Part shown: piece by piece, positions 63,579 to 64,000 of the stretch
Layout: each line of letters opens with the position of its first letter
Position numbering within the stretch: position 1 is the stretch's first letter
Source of the DNA: Streptomyces sp. DSM 15324
GTDB taxonomy: Bacteria; Actinomycetota; Actinomycetes; Streptomycetales; Streptomycetaceae
Length of the DNA stretch: 64,000 bases
Assembly: GCF_001514285.1 (NCBI RefSeq)
Contig: NZ_KQ949025.1
Span: 561,571-625,570 of the forward strand
Direction: 5' to 3'
The notes under the pieces: model-generated
What the model saw: the letters and a program-made list of their open reading frames with translations, nothing else
What the model was told of the DNA's origin: nothing
Database searches by the model: none
Translations under genes and position numbers: made by a program

Positions 63579-64000
63579 GTGGCAGTCCGCAGCTCGACCC
63601 TGGTCGCCGGGCTCACGGCGGCGGCCGTGGCGACGGTCGGGTTCCTCGCCTACCAGGCCTCCGCGAACGTACCCCCGGGGCTCGCCGCGTCCGAGGCGGC
63701 CACCCCCGCCGCCGCCCGCAAGGCGCCGCGCGACCGGGCGCACCCCGCCGCGCTGCCCGGGAACTCGGGCACGGGCCGGCGGGTCGTGTACTCGCTGGAC
63801 GACGACCGGGTGTGGCTGGTCGGCATGGCGGGCAACGTCGAACGCACCTTCCACGTCACCCCGGGCCGGGTCGACCCGCCGCCCGGCCGCTACGCGGTGA
63901 CCTCCCGCTCGGGCCGTGTCACCGGCACCGACGGCACCCCGGTGGAGCACGTCGTCCGCTTCGCCACGGTGGACGACGTGGTCATCGGCTTCAGCGCGGC
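63579..64000 (+). CDS. Secreted protein, possible L,D-transpeptidase-like (partial, runs off right edge)
   Basis: 141 codons are present from GTG 63579, with GGGGTGA six bases before it. The N terminus is a signal peptide (SSTLVAGLTAAAVATVGFLAYQASA) followed by a Pro/Ala-rich spacer and a beta-rich domain (RRVVYSLDDDRVWLVGMAGNV ... HVTPGRVDPPPGRYAVTSRSG ... VEHVVRFATVDDVVIGFSA) resembling the start of a YkuD-type L,D-transpeptidase; the catalytic Cys region lies outside. Divergent from tsaB across an AT-rich gap. Confidence 0.7.
   Translation, partial: MAVRSSTLVAGLTAAAVATVGFLAYQASANVPPGLAASEAATPAAARKAPRDRAHPAALPGNSGTGRRVVYSLDDDRVWLVGMAGNVERTFHVTPGRVDPPPGRYAVTSRSGRVTGTDGTPVEHVVRFATVDDVVIGFSA

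Overview
The window is about 72 percent G+C with strong third-position GC, frequent GTG/TTG starts, many overlapping coupled genes and a run of Streptomyces developmental genes (shbA, bldM, whiD). It is core chromosome of a Streptomyces species. From family knowledge, the order guaA, GMC oxidase, guaB3, guaB, sigma factor, WhiB protein, groEL1, groES, tsaD, rimI, tsaB recalls the Mycobacterium tuberculosis order around choD, guaB3, guaB2, sigD, whiB3, groEL1, tsaD, so this looks like an old actinobacterial core block.

Layout. 1-6.2 kb: 5' part of pcrA, then two paralogous NlpC/P60 cell-wall hydrolases, the first behind a c-di-AMP (ydaO-type) riboswitch-like leader, with two membrane proteins between them. 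6.2-14.9 kb: a NarL-type two-component system whose kinase carries a PspC domain, a divergent PspC membrane protein, DoxX, DUF4429/SHOCT, class II aldolase and flavin-split-barrel proteins. 14.9-18.9 kb: guaA, then aroQ (chorismate mutase) preceded by an apparently leaderless 23-codon Phe/Tyr leader peptide and a strong terminator hairpin, then a sortase-anchored surface protein. 18.9-32.7 kb: one long leftward block with five Ser/Thr kinase-type genes (two are predicted pseudokinases), succinate-semialdehyde dehydrogenase and a cholesterol-oxidase-like GMC protein. 32.8-36.1 kb: glpD and, divergently, a sugar-nucleotide dehydrogenase homologue lacking its catalytic residues. 36.06-36.72 kb: a non-coding element with 13-bp terminal inverted repeats and three exact 100-bp tandem hairpin units, the most unusual feature here. 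36.8-42.3 kb: guaB3, guaB, shbA, bldM (with a textbook BldN promoter) and whiD. 42.3-48.1 kb: LysR regulator, MOSC, SDR and SnoaL-type genes, then the CIRCE-controlled groES-groEL1 operon. 48.1-53 kb: two coupled polysaccharide deacetylase lipoproteins, a THUMP-like methyltransferase, and an ECF42-type sigma factor coupled to its DGPF partner. 53-58 kb: xylan module (GH10-CBM2 xylanase, LacI regulator, GH3 enzyme) with matching operators. 58-64 kb: M48 peptidase pair and the t6A operon tsaB-rimI-tsaD, ending in a partial secreted protein.

Themes: purine and aromatic metabolism, cell-envelope surveillance (kinases, PspC system, NlpC/P60 enzymes) and development. No rRNA, tRNA, CRISPR array, prophage or insertion sequence was recognised. 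All functional calls come from reading motifs by eye; no database search was run.
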